DNA of 8,465 nucleotides from Gemmatimonadaceae bacterium (GCA_014379705.1 JACMLI010000080.1:1-8465), one strand, 5' to 3'. Positions 1 through 6,108 are shown, numbered from the stretch's first letter. The notes: generated by a model not told the origin, from the letters alone. A program made the numbers and translations.

Positions 1-96
1 CGACATCGACCAGACCGACATGAAGGCCAGAATGGCCCACAAGATCTTTCCGAAGAGCGGGGTCTGCTGCCAGATGTCCTGCAGATTGATATTCAT
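1..96 (-). CDS. exbB: ExbB/TolQ/MotA-family proton channel subunit, N-terminal fragment
   Basis: Only the first 32 codons are in the window; the gene runs off the left edge. The peptide begins MNINLQDIWQQTPLFGKILW and continues into a hydrophobic stretch (about residues 16-30), as expected for the first membrane helix of ExbB/TolQ proteins. These form the inner-membrane channel that couples the proton gradient to TonB. The ATG at 96-94 has a GGAG at 110-107, 10 nt upstream, and lies 33 nt after the tonB stop, so the two are probably cotranscribed. The assignment rests on a short N-terminus plus the tonB neighbour. TolQ or a MotA-like member is the main alternative, and the symbol is provisional. 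Confidence 0.72.
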   Translation of the reverse strand, partial: MNINLQDIWQQTPLFGKILWAILAFMSVWSMS

Positions 97-129
97 ACGT
101 CGAGAACTCCGCGGGGTTGGGAGGAGGAT

Positions 130-849
130 TTACTTGGCAATGCCGAATGCGAAGGGCTGCTGCACGAGCTGGCGAACCTTGCGGCCGCCCACCTCGGCGG
201 GGATGAAGCGCATGGCGGGAAGCGCGTTCTTTACGGCGGTGCCGAACAGGTCGTGCGACGTCTTGAGCACCTTGAACGAGTTCATCTCGGCGCGTCCGGA
301 GGTGTCGACCACGAACTGGGCGAGCACTTCGCCTTCCACGCCCGCCTGCCGGAGGATGTCCGGATAACGCGGCGGGGGACTTCCGGGGAGGGCCGTCACC
401 GGCTTCTCCACCTGAAATTCGAAGAACGGCTGGTCAGACTGGACCGGAGGAGCCTTGTCACCCACGCCAGTGGCGCGACCACCAGCGACGCCCTTACCCG
501 AGAAGTCGGCTTCGTCCGTCATCTTCTTGGACAAGTCGATATCGGGGAGCACATCGGGGATCTCGACCGGCGCGGTCAGGACCTGGAAACCCTTCGGCGG
601 AGGCGGAGCAGCAACGACATCGGGCGGCGGTGGCGGTGGCTCGTCCTTGGGCGGAGGCGGTTCGTCCTTCTTTACTTCGACGAAATCCACCTTCTCCTGC
701 TTGGGCTTCTCGAATGCAACCGCCGCCTGTTGCGTGGCGTAGACCGCCCCCGCAATCAGCCCGGCGTGCAGTACGAAAGAAGCAAACGTGCCACCGAAGC
801 TCCGTTGTCTCTTGCGTTTCGACTCGACCAGGTTGGCAAACATCGGCAT
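130..849 (-). CDS. tonB: TonB-family energy transducer protein
   Basis: A 239-residue TonB-type protein that spans the periplasm and transmits proton-motive energy from ExbB/ExbD to outer-membrane receptors. It has a short basic cytoplasmic start (ESKRKRQR), one N-terminal membrane anchor (about residues 18-40), and a proline/acid/lysine-rich spacer with runs such as EPPPPKDEPPPPPP and AAPPPPKG (about 62-87). A C-terminal TonB_C domain follows (about 152-239) with the family signature RYPDILRQAGVEGEV followed by FVVDTSGR. The reading frame is open to a TTG at 858, but I chose the ATG at 849 because a GAGG lies 11 nt upstream of it, whereas the TTG is only 2 nt from it; the ATG at 843 is a second option. 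It is followed after 33 nt by exbB. The family is certain; the transported substrate is unknown. Confidence 0.93.
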   Translation of the reverse strand: MPMFANLVESKRKRQRSFGGTFASFVLHAGLIAGAVYATQQAAVAFEKPKQEKVDFVEVKKDEPPPPKDEPPPPPPDVVAAPPPPKGFQVLTAPVEIPDVLPDIDLSKKMTDEADFSGKGVAGGRATGVGDKAPPVQSDQPFFEFQVEKPVTALPGSPPPRYPDILRQAGVEGEVLAQFVVDTSGRAEMNSFKVLKTSHDLFGTAVKNALPAMRFIPAEVGGRKVRQLVQQPFAFGIAK

Positions 850-860
850 GTCGTGCAAGA

Positions 861-864
861 CCTC
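861..864 (-). promoter_or_regulatory. Ribosome binding site deciding the tonB start
   Basis: GAGG on the minus strand, 11 nt before the ATG at 849 and 17 nt before the ATG at 843. It is too close (2 nt) to the TTG at 858 to serve that codon. Confidence 0.4.
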
Positions 865-895
865 GTCTTGAGGGACAGTGGACTCTGGTGCAACG

Positions 896-926
896 ATTCT
901 ACCGCGTCAGCATGATCGCGGAATAA
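896..926 (-). promoter_or_regulatory. Weak candidate promoter for tonB-exbB
   Basis: The 108-nt spacer between the kinase stop (958) and the tonB start contains a TAGAAT (minus strand, 901-896) resembling a -10 box. Upstream is a poor -35 candidate, TTATTC (926-921, 19-nt spacing) or TATTCC (925-920, 18-nt spacing). An A/T-rich patch lies just upstream at about 935-948 (minus strand TAATGGAAAATTAATC). Because tonB starts a new functional block, a promoter here is expected, but the -35 match is weak. I see no hairpin terminator for the preceding kinase gene in this spacer. Confidence 0.28.
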
Positions 927-957
927 GGCGCCGATTAATTTTCCATTACGCTGACCG

Positions 958-2463
958 TCACGAAACGATCGCTGGGGCCGCCCGCTCGATGCTCGGCGGC
1001 TCGGGGTCCTGCTCCACCACGGCCGCAGCCACGGGGATTGCCGCCGTGAAGGTGCTCCCGCGATGCAGGCGCGATTGCACCGTCAGCGTGCCACCGTGCG
1101 CCTGTGCGATCCACTGACAGATCGCGAGCCCCAGGCCGTTGCCACTCCGCTCCGCCACGCGGGAACGGGCACGATCGGCGCGCCAGAAGCGCTCGAAGAT
1201 GTGCGGCAGGTCCGCCGCCGAGATCCCGATGCCGCTGTCGCGCACCGCGAAGAGCGCCACATCCCCGTCGCGGCGCAGCGAAAGCACCACCGCCCCTCCC
1301 TTCGGTGTGTACTTGATCGCGTTTTCGGCGAGGTTCATGAAAAGCTGCCGGAGGCGCATCCTGTCCCCCTGCACCGTGATATCCTCGACCTCCGGCATGT
1401 GCACGTTCACCTCCGCAGGCTCCCCGAGGATCAGCGCCGTCTCGAAGACCTCCTGGGCGATGCTGCGCACGTCGACGGGTTCGCGGAACAGGTCGAAGCG
1501 CCCTTCGTCGGCGCGGGCGAGGGTCAGAAGGGAGTCCACCAGCGCCGTCATGCGCGCCGTCTCCTGCAGCGCCTCCTCCAGCGCGACCAGCTGCTCGGTG
1601 GAGTGGGGCGGAGCGCTCATCGCGCGCTCCACGTCGGCCCGCAGCACGGCAAGGGGAGTCTTGAGCTCGTGGCTCGCATCGGCAGTGAACCGCCGCAAGC
1701 CGCCGAACGACGTCTCGAGACGCCCGATCATGGCGTTGAGGGTCGTGGTCAGCCGCGACATCTCGTCGTCGCCTTCCACCGCCACGCGCTTGTGCAGGCT
1801 GCGTCCGTCCGTGATCGCCTCCACCTCCTGGCGAATGCGGTCGACGGGCTCGAGCACGTTGCCGGCCAGCAAGTACGCCCCGACCACGGCAATCAGGACG
1901 ATGAACGGGAGGGCGACGAGGGCACTCCCGAGGATCTCACGCCACGAGGTATTGGCTTCCTGATCGGAGACTCCTGAGACCGCGACGCGCCCCGAGGAAT
2001 CCCGCACCGCCACCAGCACCCCGGCGTCGTTGCGAATGGCAAACCGGACGGAAGTCTGCCTGGTCCTGGCCTCGCGAACATATGCATCGAAGGTCTCGAG
2101 ATCAGCGCGCGCGAGCTCGGTGATCTCTTCGCCCTGATAGAACGCCGACAACGCCTTGATGCTGGGCCCCTGATACTCCCGCGTGCTATCCTGGGCATAG
2201 ACAACAAGGTACCCGGGGATGGCGTCGAGCGCTCTCTGCAAGAACCCGGTGGGGGCGGAGACTCCCTGACCCACGGTGAACTGCGACGCCCCCGCCTGCT
2301 TGAAGAGCTGGAGCGCCATCTCGGCCCGCTGAATCCCATGCCGTTCCAGCTCGGTGTACGCCCCCGTTCGCCGCGCCGTGTACACCGTCCCCGCAAAGAT
2401 CGCCACCGCCGCCAGGACGAGGACGGCGAAGCGGTTGGCGAGGCGGGTCCTGATGGAGGACAT
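958..2463 (-). CDS. Membrane-bound sensor histidine kinase (HAMP-HisKA-HATPase)
   Basis: A 501-residue classical two-component sensor kinase. TM1 is about residues 12-30 and TM2 about 180-202, enclosing a periplasmic region of about 150 residues that I do not recognise as a named sensor domain. A HAMP linker follows (about 203-255), then HisKA with the H-box ASHELKTPLAVL (phospho-acceptor His265). The ATPase domain has an N-box (NLAENAIKYTP, Asn377/Asn381), G1 box DSGIGI (409-414), F-box HIFERFWRAD (421-430) and G2 box GNGLGLAI (441-448). All catalytic boxes look intact. It lies downstream of an OmpR-type regulator gene, its likely partner, but a 140-nt spacer with a repeat separates them. 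No clear Shine-Dalgarno precedes the ATG, unlike its neighbours. The tail after about residue 478 is a short Pro/Glu/Ala extension. The signal is unknown. Confidence 0.95.
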   Translation of the reverse strand: MSSIRTRLANRFAVLVLAAVAIFAGTVYTARRTGAYTELERHGIQRAEMALQLFKQAGASQFTVGQGVSAPTGFLQRALDAIPGYLVVYAQDSTREYQGPSIKALSAFYQGEEITELARADLETFDAYVREARTRQTSVRFAIRNDAGVLVAVRDSSGRVAVSGVSDQEANTSWREILGSALVALPFIVLIAVVGAYLLAGNVLEPVDRIRQEVEAITDGRSLHKRVAVEGDDEMSRLTTTLNAMIGRLETSFGGLRRFTADASHELKTPLAVLRADVERAMSAPPHSTEQLVALEEALQETARMTALVDSLLTLARADEGRFDLFREPVDVRSIAQEVFETALILGEPAEVNVHMPEVEDITVQGDRMRLRQLFMNLAENAIKYTPKGGAVVLSLRRDGDVALFAVRDSGIGISAADLPHIFERFWRADRARSRVAERSGNGLGLAICQWIAQAHGGTLTVQSRLHRGSTFTAAIPVAAAVVEQDPEPPSIERAAPAIVS

Positions 2464-2467
2464 GCGT

Positions 2468-2606
2468 TAAGGGCGTGGGAGGCGTATGGGACGTATGGGG
2501 CGAGTCTGCGAACGCTCAGCAACTTGAACTTTCGAACACTCCGATACCCGCGTCAACGTCTCCAGCCAGCCACGCCTCACACGCCCTATACGCCCCAAAC
2601 GCCCTA
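2468..2606. repeat. Mirrored 9-bp tandem repeat between response regulator and kinase genes
   Basis: The left arm (2470-2502) reads on the plus strand as G-rich units with CGT at 2474, 2483 and 2492 and CG at 2501, an exact 9-bp period. The right arm (2573-2605) has the same period on the minus strand, with ACG on the plus strand at 2572, 2581, 2590 and 2599. Aligned by hand, 26 of 33 positions pair across a 70-nt loop. The TAG stop of the response regulator (2606-2604) lies inside the first unit of the right arm, TAGGGCGTT. There is no U-tract typical of an intrinsic terminator. It could act as an attenuator, an mRNA 3'-end stabiliser or a repeat of unknown role. The loop (2503-2572) is noticeably less G/C-rich than the genes and contains a TTGACG (minus, 2556-2551) without a convincing -10 box. 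Confidence 0.8.
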
Positions 2607-3269
2607 TTTCACGACATACCCCACCCCGCGCACCGTCGTAATCAACTTCCGCACGTGCTTGGCGTCGATCTTCTTCCGAAGATGGTTGATCACCACGTCG
2701 ACAATGTTGGTCCCCGGGTCGAAGTGGTACCCCCAGGCGTATTCGGTGATCAGGGTTCGGCTCATCACTCGGCCCGCGTGGCGCATGAGGTACTCGAGGA
2801 CGGCGAACTCCTTGGGGGTCAGCTCGATCGGCTCGCCGGCTCGCGTCACTTCGCGCGTGTCGCGGTTGAGTTCCAGCTCTGCCACCCGGAGCACCGGGCT
2901 CATCATCGAGCGGGGGCGACGAGCGAGGGCCTCCACCCGGGCGAGGAGTTCCTCGAAGGCGAAGGGCTTGGTGACGTAGTCGTCAGCGCCGGCGCGGAGC
3001 GTGGCCACCTTGGCATCGACGGCGTCCTGCGCAGTCAGCACGAGGACGGGTTTCTCGAATCCGCGCGAGCGTAGCGCCGACAGCACCTCGAGCCCCGACT
3101 TGCCGGGGAGTCGCATGTCGAGGATGACGACGTCGAACGGCTCGTCCAGCGCCGCGCGCTCGCCCGCCTCGCCATCGGTCACCAGGGAGACCCCCCACCG
3201 CTGTTCCTCGAGCCCGCGCTTGATGAAGGAACCGACGGTTGGATCGTCCTCGATGACCAGGACCTTCAT
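2604..3269 (-). CDS. OmpR/PhoB-family response regulator
   Basis: A 221-residue two-domain response regulator, full length for the family. The receiver domain (about 1-118) has the acidic pocket Asp8/Asp9, phospho-acceptor Asp51 in VVILDMRLPGKSG, Thr79 and Lys101 (YVTKPF). The C-terminal winged helix (about 125-221) ends with NHLRKKID and VRGVGYVVK, typical of the DNA recognition and wing region. Once phosphorylated it should bind promoter DNA, usually as a dimer on direct repeats. Its ATG overlaps the stop of the preceding HTH gene as ATGA (3269-3266), which implies translational coupling. A modest GAGAG precedes the start. Two kinase genes flank it (3510-5060 and 958-2463), so it may integrate two inputs. 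Target genes cannot be deduced; CusR/CopR-like naming would be over-reading. Confidence 0.96.
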   Translation of the reverse strand: MKVLVIEDDPTVGSFIKRGLEEQRWGVSLVTDGEAGERAALDEPFDVVILDMRLPGKSGLEVLSALRSRGFEKPVLVLTAQDAVDAKVATLRAGADDYVTKPFAFEELLARVEALARRPRSMMSPVLRVAELELNRDTREVTRAGEPIELTPKEFAVLEYLMRHAGRVMSRTLITEYAWGYHFDPGTNIVDVVINHLRKKIDAKHVRKLITTVRGVGYVVK

Positions 3270-3517
3270 CTCTCGTTAGGTATCCCGTGGGGGCGCTTGA
3301 AGCCGTATTGCCGGATCTTCCGGTACAGCGTCTTGGAGGATATCCCGAGAACGGCCGCCGCGCGACCCTGATGCCAGCGCACGCGCTCCAGGACGTAGCG
3401 GATGTGTACCCGCTCCAGTTCCTCGAGGGTCGGCACGTTGGCGACGAGATGCGATTCCTCGCGGCCCGCAAAGGCATCGGACAATGTGGTGGTGTCAAGC
3501 ACGTGTGGTTCACTCAT
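3266..3517 (-). CDS. Small stand-alone Fis/NtrC-type HTH_8 DNA-binding protein
   Basis: An 83-residue protein in which about residues 29-72 match the C-terminal DNA-binding domain of NtrC/Fis proteins: an amphipathic helix LEELERVHIRYVLERV, then the helix-turn-helix GRAAAVLGISSKTLYRKIRQYG. The first 28 residues carry no recognisable receiver or AAA+ domain, and there is no room for one. The frame is open further upstream to 3577, but I start at the ATG at 3517 because GGAAGGGA lies 6 nt before it and the longer form would be buried in the kinase gene. It overlaps that gene by 8 nt (ATGAGTGA) and the response regulator by 4 nt (ATGA). By family it should dimerise and bind an inverted repeat. 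How the kinases would control it is unclear. Confidence 0.88.
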   Translation of the reverse strand: MSEPHVLDTTTLSDAFAGREESHLVANVPTLEELERVHIRYVLERVRWHQGRAAAVLGISSKTLYRKIRQYGFKRPHGIPNER

Positions 3518-5060
3518 TGGTGGTCCCTTCCGGCAGGAGCATCCGGAACGTGCTGCCAGCGCCGACGGCGCTGTCAACCTCGATCCGGCCCCCGTGGCCA
3601 GTCACGATGGAATAACAGATGGAGAGCCCCAGACCGGTGCCCCGGCCTGGACCCTTGGTGGTGTAGAACGGTTCGAAAATGTGTGGCAGGTCGGTGCGCG
3701 CGATCCCCGCGCCCTCGTCGATCACCTCGACGAGGACCGCTTCGTGCGATGACGGGCCACGGCGCGTGCGCACCGTGATCGTCCCCTCGTGCTCCATCGC
3801 ATCCGCCGCGTTCTGCAGCAGCGCGATCAGGACCTGGAGCATCTGCTCCGCGCACGCGAGCACCGGCGGCAGGTTGGGCTCGAGGAAGGTCTGCAGCGAG
3901 AGTCGCTTGAACTGCTTCTGGTGCTTGAGCAGCGACAGCGTCTGCTCGACACTCGCATTCATGTCGATCGGCGCCTTCTCCCGCGGGACAGGCCGGGCAA
4001 AGTCGAGCAGCGACCCGACGATGTTCTTGCAGCGATTCACCTCGCTCTGGATGATCCCGAGGGTCTCGCGTGACGCGGCCGGCACGTCAACGCCCGACCC
4101 CTCCAGGTCGTCGAGCCGCGCCGAGAGGCTGTCGGCACACGACGAGATCGTGGCGAGGGGGTTGTTGACTTCGTGCATGACGCCGGCCGCGAGCTGCCCC
4201 ATGGCCGCGAGCTTCTCCGACTGTGCGAAGCGCTCCTGCGTCGCGGCAAAGTCGGTCACGTCCTCGCCGATCGTGATGACGTGCGAGGCGAGTTCACCCT
4301 CCACGACCTGCATCGGGATCTTCGTGATGCGGTAGGTGCGCGGCTCGCCGGTGGCCCGGGTCTCGATGGTGAACTGCTGGATCCGGCCCGAGCGGAACAC
4401 TTCGTCGAACTCGCGGCGCAGCTTCTCGGCGGGCGCGCGATGCAGGATCTCGAAGATCGTCTTGCCTAACGCGGCCTCGCGCTGCACGCCCTGCGAGCCC
4501 CCTTCCCGGTTGCGGTTCCACGCCTTGATGCGGTAGTCGCGATCGATGACGTAGAGGCTGACGGGAAGCGAGTCCACGACCTGGTGGATGAAGCGCCGTT
4601 CTTCCTCGATGGAGCGCGTGTGGCGTTCGATGTCGGCCTGCAGGATCCGCGTGCTCTCCGCCCACCCCAGCACCGGGGAGAGCATGTTGGCCACGGCCCC
4701 GAAGGCGATGATGGCCTCGGCGGGGATCCCACCCTCGATGCGGAGGACCAGCGCGCCGAGGTGACGCGTCCCCATGGACAGGCGACGCACGGCCACCGAC
4801 GCATCGGCGGCTGCGGTGCCGTCGAGGATCGCCGTGATGCCCTCGACCGTCGCGCCGAGCTTGCCCGCGCGTACCGCGCTCACCAGACCCCTGGGCGTCT
4901 CGAGCCACAGGCTGCACTCCGTCGCCCCTAACGAGCGAACGGTGCACTCCAGCACCCCGGTCGCCTTGCGGACGATCTCCGTCTCGGAATTGAGGCGCGC
5001 AGCGACATCCGCCAACAATGACAGTGACGAGGCAGCGACGTCGATTTGTGTTGCGGACAT
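3510..5060 (-). CDS. Soluble GAF-PAS histidine kinase, NtrB/AtoS-like core
   Basis: A 516-residue kinase with no membrane helix, so probably cytoplasmic. Residues about 10-140 look like a GAF-type input domain, weakly conserved. Residues about 155-270 are a PAS domain (VVDSLPVSLYVIDRDYRIKAWN, then VITIGEDVTD). HisKA follows with AAGVMHEVNNPLATI (phospho-acceptor His296), the H-box style of NtrB-like kinases. The ATPase domain has Asn417/Asp420 in LLQNAADAME, DEGAGI (448-453), HIFEPFYTTK and GRGTGLGLSI (473-482). The start is supported by AGGGAA 6 nt upstream of the ATG. It is the first gene of the cluster and is coupled to the small HTH protein. Kinases of this type normally pair with an NtrC-like receiver-AAA+-HTH regulator, but here only the HTH part is next door. 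The signal is unknown. Confidence 0.94.
   Translation of the reverse strand: MSATQIDVAASSLSLLADVAARLNSETEIVRKATGVLECTVRSLGATECSLWLETPRGLVSAVRAGKLGATVEGITAILDGTAAADASVAVRRLSMGTRHLGALVLRIEGGIPAEAIIAFGAVANMLSPVLGWAESTRILQADIERHTRSIEEERRFIHQVVDSLPVSLYVIDRDYRIKAWNRNREGGSQGVQREAALGKTIFEILHRAPAEKLRREFDEVFRSGRIQQFTIETRATGEPRTYRITKIPMQVVEGELASHVITIGEDVTDFAATQERFAQSEKLAAMGQLAAGVMHEVNNPLATISSCADSLSARLDDLEGSGVDVPAASRETLGIIQSEVNRCKNIVGSLLDFARPVPREKAPIDMNASVEQTLSLLKHQKQFKRLSLQTFLEPNLPPVLACAEQMLQVLIALLQNAADAMEHEGTITVRTRRGPSSHEAVLVEVIDEGAGIARTDLPHIFEPFYTTKGPGRGTGLGLSICYSIVTGHGGRIEVDSAVGAGSTFRMLLPEGTTNE
3524..3531 (-). promoter_or_regulatory. Ribosome binding site deciding the HTH_8 start
   Basis: GGAAGGGA on the minus strand, 6 nt before the ATG at 3517 and inside the 3' end of the preceding kinase gene. 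It supports the short 83-residue form. Confidence 0.55.
4464..4472 (-). repeat. GCGTTAGGC short motif (one of four copies)
   Basis: The 9-mer GCGTTAGGC occurs on the minus strand at 4464-4472, 5827-5835 and 6767-6775 and on the plus strand at 8240-8248. The core CGTTAGG also occurs at 4927-4933 (minus) and 3274-3280 (plus). All copies lie in genes except 3274-3280, which straddles the last codons of the HTH_8 gene just before the response regulator start. The three minus-strand 9-mers all encode Ala-Leu-Gly with a TTA leucine codon. Function unknown. Confidence 0.6.
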
Positions 5061-5120
5061 GGCCCGTTCCCTGGTGAGTGGGGGCCGCTTCGCATCATCG
5101 CGCGCGCACGGAGCGCCCCC

Positions 5121-5135
5121 CGGTCATGATGACCG
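5121..5135. promoter_or_regulatory. 15-bp palindrome, candidate operator of the signalling cluster
   Basis: CGGTCAT-G-ATGACCG is a perfect 7-bp inverted repeat with a 1-bp centre. It lies in the 217-nt spacer before the PAS kinase gene, about 60-75 bp upstream of its ATG. Position and symmetry suit a dimeric regulator; the HTH_8 protein of the same cluster is an obvious candidate for autoregulation, but this is inference. I could not place a convincing sigma-70 or sigma-54 promoter around it. Confidence 0.4.
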
Positions 5136-5195
5136 ATGAGCCCGGCGACAAGTAACAAATCCAGTTTCGGTGGAGAACGATCGGCGGTGTGAAGA

Positions 5196-5230
5196 GGGTG
5201 AGCGGGTAAGCGGGTGAGCGGGTGAGCGGG
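5196..5230 (+). other. Potential G-quadruplex sequence
   Basis: Five GGG runs (5196, 5204, 5212, 5220, 5228) are separated by four 5-nt loops (TGAGC or TAAGC). This meets the usual G3N1-7 pattern with one spare run. It lies on the plus strand, which is the template strand for both flanking minus-strand transcription units, about 140 bp upstream of the kinase start. Whether it folds in the cell is unknown. Confidence 0.5.
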
Positions 5231-5282
5231 TAACACGCTGGACACGCTCACACGCTCACACGCTCACACGCGCCCGCTCACC
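5196..5282. repeat. Mirrored 8-bp tandem repeat after the ABC permease gene
   Basis: The left arm is five units of 8 bp at 5196-5235: GGGTGAGC, GGGTAAGC, GGGTGAGC, GGGTGAGC, GGGTAACA. The right arm carries ACACGCT at 5233, 5242, 5250 and 5258, a variant ACACGCG at 5266, and a final CCCGCTCACC (5273-5282) that is the exact complement of the left-arm unit. In register, 5196-5228 pairs with 5245-5277 at 26 of 33 positions over a 16-nt loop, as 7-bp GTGAGCG/CGCTCAC blocks broken by mismatches. The TGA stop of the permease gene (5280-5278) lies inside the outermost unit. It should fold strongly in the ABC operon transcript and may end it or protect its 3' end, but no U-tract follows. Confidence 0.85.
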
Positions 5283-6108
5283 GGAGCCCCGTGAGCTGTA
5301 TCCCCCTCGTGAAGTACCGCTGCGTGAGAAGGAAGACGCACATCACGGGAATGAGGGCCGTGACCGCCGCCGCCATCTGGTAGGGCCAGTTTGCGTAGTA
5401 CAGCCCATGGAAGGACGCGATCCCGACCTCCACCGTGCGCAGGCTCATCGACCGCGTGATCACGAGGGGCCAGAGGAACGCCTTCCACGCGTCGATGAAC
5501 GCGAAGAGGGCGAACGTGGCGAGGGCCGGGCGCGCGAGCGGGACCGCGATGCGCCAGAAGATCGTCCACTCGGAGGCGCCATCGATGCGCGCCGCGTCCT
5601 CGGTCTCGCGTGGCAACGTGAGGAAGAACTGCCGCATCATGAACACGCCCCAGAGCGAGACCAGTTCGGTCGACACGAGGCCGGCCATCGTGTCGACGCC
5701 CCCCATGGCGTCGATCAGCAGGAAGCGTGGAATGAGCAGGACGATCCCGGGAATCATCAGCACTCCCAGGTACGCCCCGAACACGGCGCGCTGGCCCGAA
5801 AATCGGAAGCGCGCGAGCGCATAGCCGCCTAACGCTCCGGTGATGACCTGCCCCCCGACCGTGAAGAACGCGACGATGGTGGAGTTGAGGAAGAAACGGC
5901 CGAAGGGCAGCGTCGTGAGCGCCTCGGGGAAGTTGCGCCAGCGCGGCGACGCCGGGAGCAGCGGTGGCGGGTACTGCAGCACCTCGAACTCGTCCATCAA
6001 TGCCGTGGAGATCATCCAGAGGAAGGGCACGAGCATCACGACGGCGATCAACACCGCGACCACGTAACCCACCGCGATCCGCCAGGAGTGACGAGACTCA
6101 CGCGGCAT
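5278..6108 (-). CDS. Carbohydrate ABC transporter permease, MalG-like
   Basis: A 276-residue inner-membrane permease of the binding-protein-dependent importer family, normal length for MalG-type subunits. Hydrophobic segments lie at about residues 12-34, 74-97, 107-127, 142-162, 190-213 and 245-264. The cytoplasmic EAA loop that docks on the ATPase is visible as ETEDAARIDGASEWTIFWRI followed by AVPL (about 168-191), with the conserved Gly177. The N-terminus FLWMISTALMDEFEV and the C-terminal end GIQLTGLR fit the family. The ATG is preceded by AGAGGG 6 nt upstream and overlaps the MalF-like gene by 11 nt, so the two are cotranscribed. It ends inside a mirrored repeat. Substrate specificity cannot be read; a sugar or glycoside is likely by family. 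Confidence 0.95.
   Translation of the reverse strand: MPRESRHSWRIAVGYVVAVLIAVVMLVPFLWMISTALMDEFEVLQYPPPLLPASPRWRNFPEALTTLPFGRFFLNSTIVAFFTVGGQVITGALGGYALARFRFSGQRAVFGAYLGVLMIPGIVLLIPRFLLIDAMGGVDTMAGLVSTELVSLWGVFMMRQFFLTLPRETEDAARIDGASEWTIFWRIAVPLARPALATFALFAFIDAWKAFLWPLVITRSMSLRTVEVGIASFHGLYYANWPYQMAAAVTALIPVMCVFLLTQRYFTRGIQLTGLR

Noticed and set aside
850..858. TTG at 858 as the tonB start
   Set aside because: Only 2 nt from the sole GAGG; the ATG at 849 has plausible spacing.
253..915. Plus-strand open frame of 220 codons across tonB
   Set aside because: Arg/Leu-rich composition and no domain; it lies antisense to a clear TonB coding frame.
1063..1977. Long plus-strand open frames (1063-1977 and 1139-1963) opposite the membrane kinase gene
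   Set aside because: Their products are Arg/His/Pro-rich with no recognisable domain, and the minus-strand frame encodes an intact kinase; they are antisense shadows in GC-rich DNA.
2528..2556. Promoter for the membrane kinase within the repeat loop (TTGACG at 2556-2551)
   Set aside because: At 17-nt spacing the -10 position reads GAAAGT, which is not convincing.
3518..3577. Upstream ATG at 3577 giving a 103-residue HTH protein
   Set aside because: The added 20 residues lie within the kinase coding region and lack family similarity, while the ATG at 3517 has a strong ribosome binding site.
5136..5195. Sigma-54 promoter ahead of the NtrB-like kinase
   Set aside because: No GG-N10-GC element with the TGGCAC/TTGC consensus is visible on the minus strand.
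5196..5282. CRISPR array
   Set aside because: Units are 8 bp, contiguous and mirrored, with no spacers and no cas genes.
5190..5282. Classical intrinsic terminator
   Set aside because: A strong hairpin exists, but no U-tract follows it in the direction of the ABC transcript; I kept it as a repeat with possible terminator-like function.
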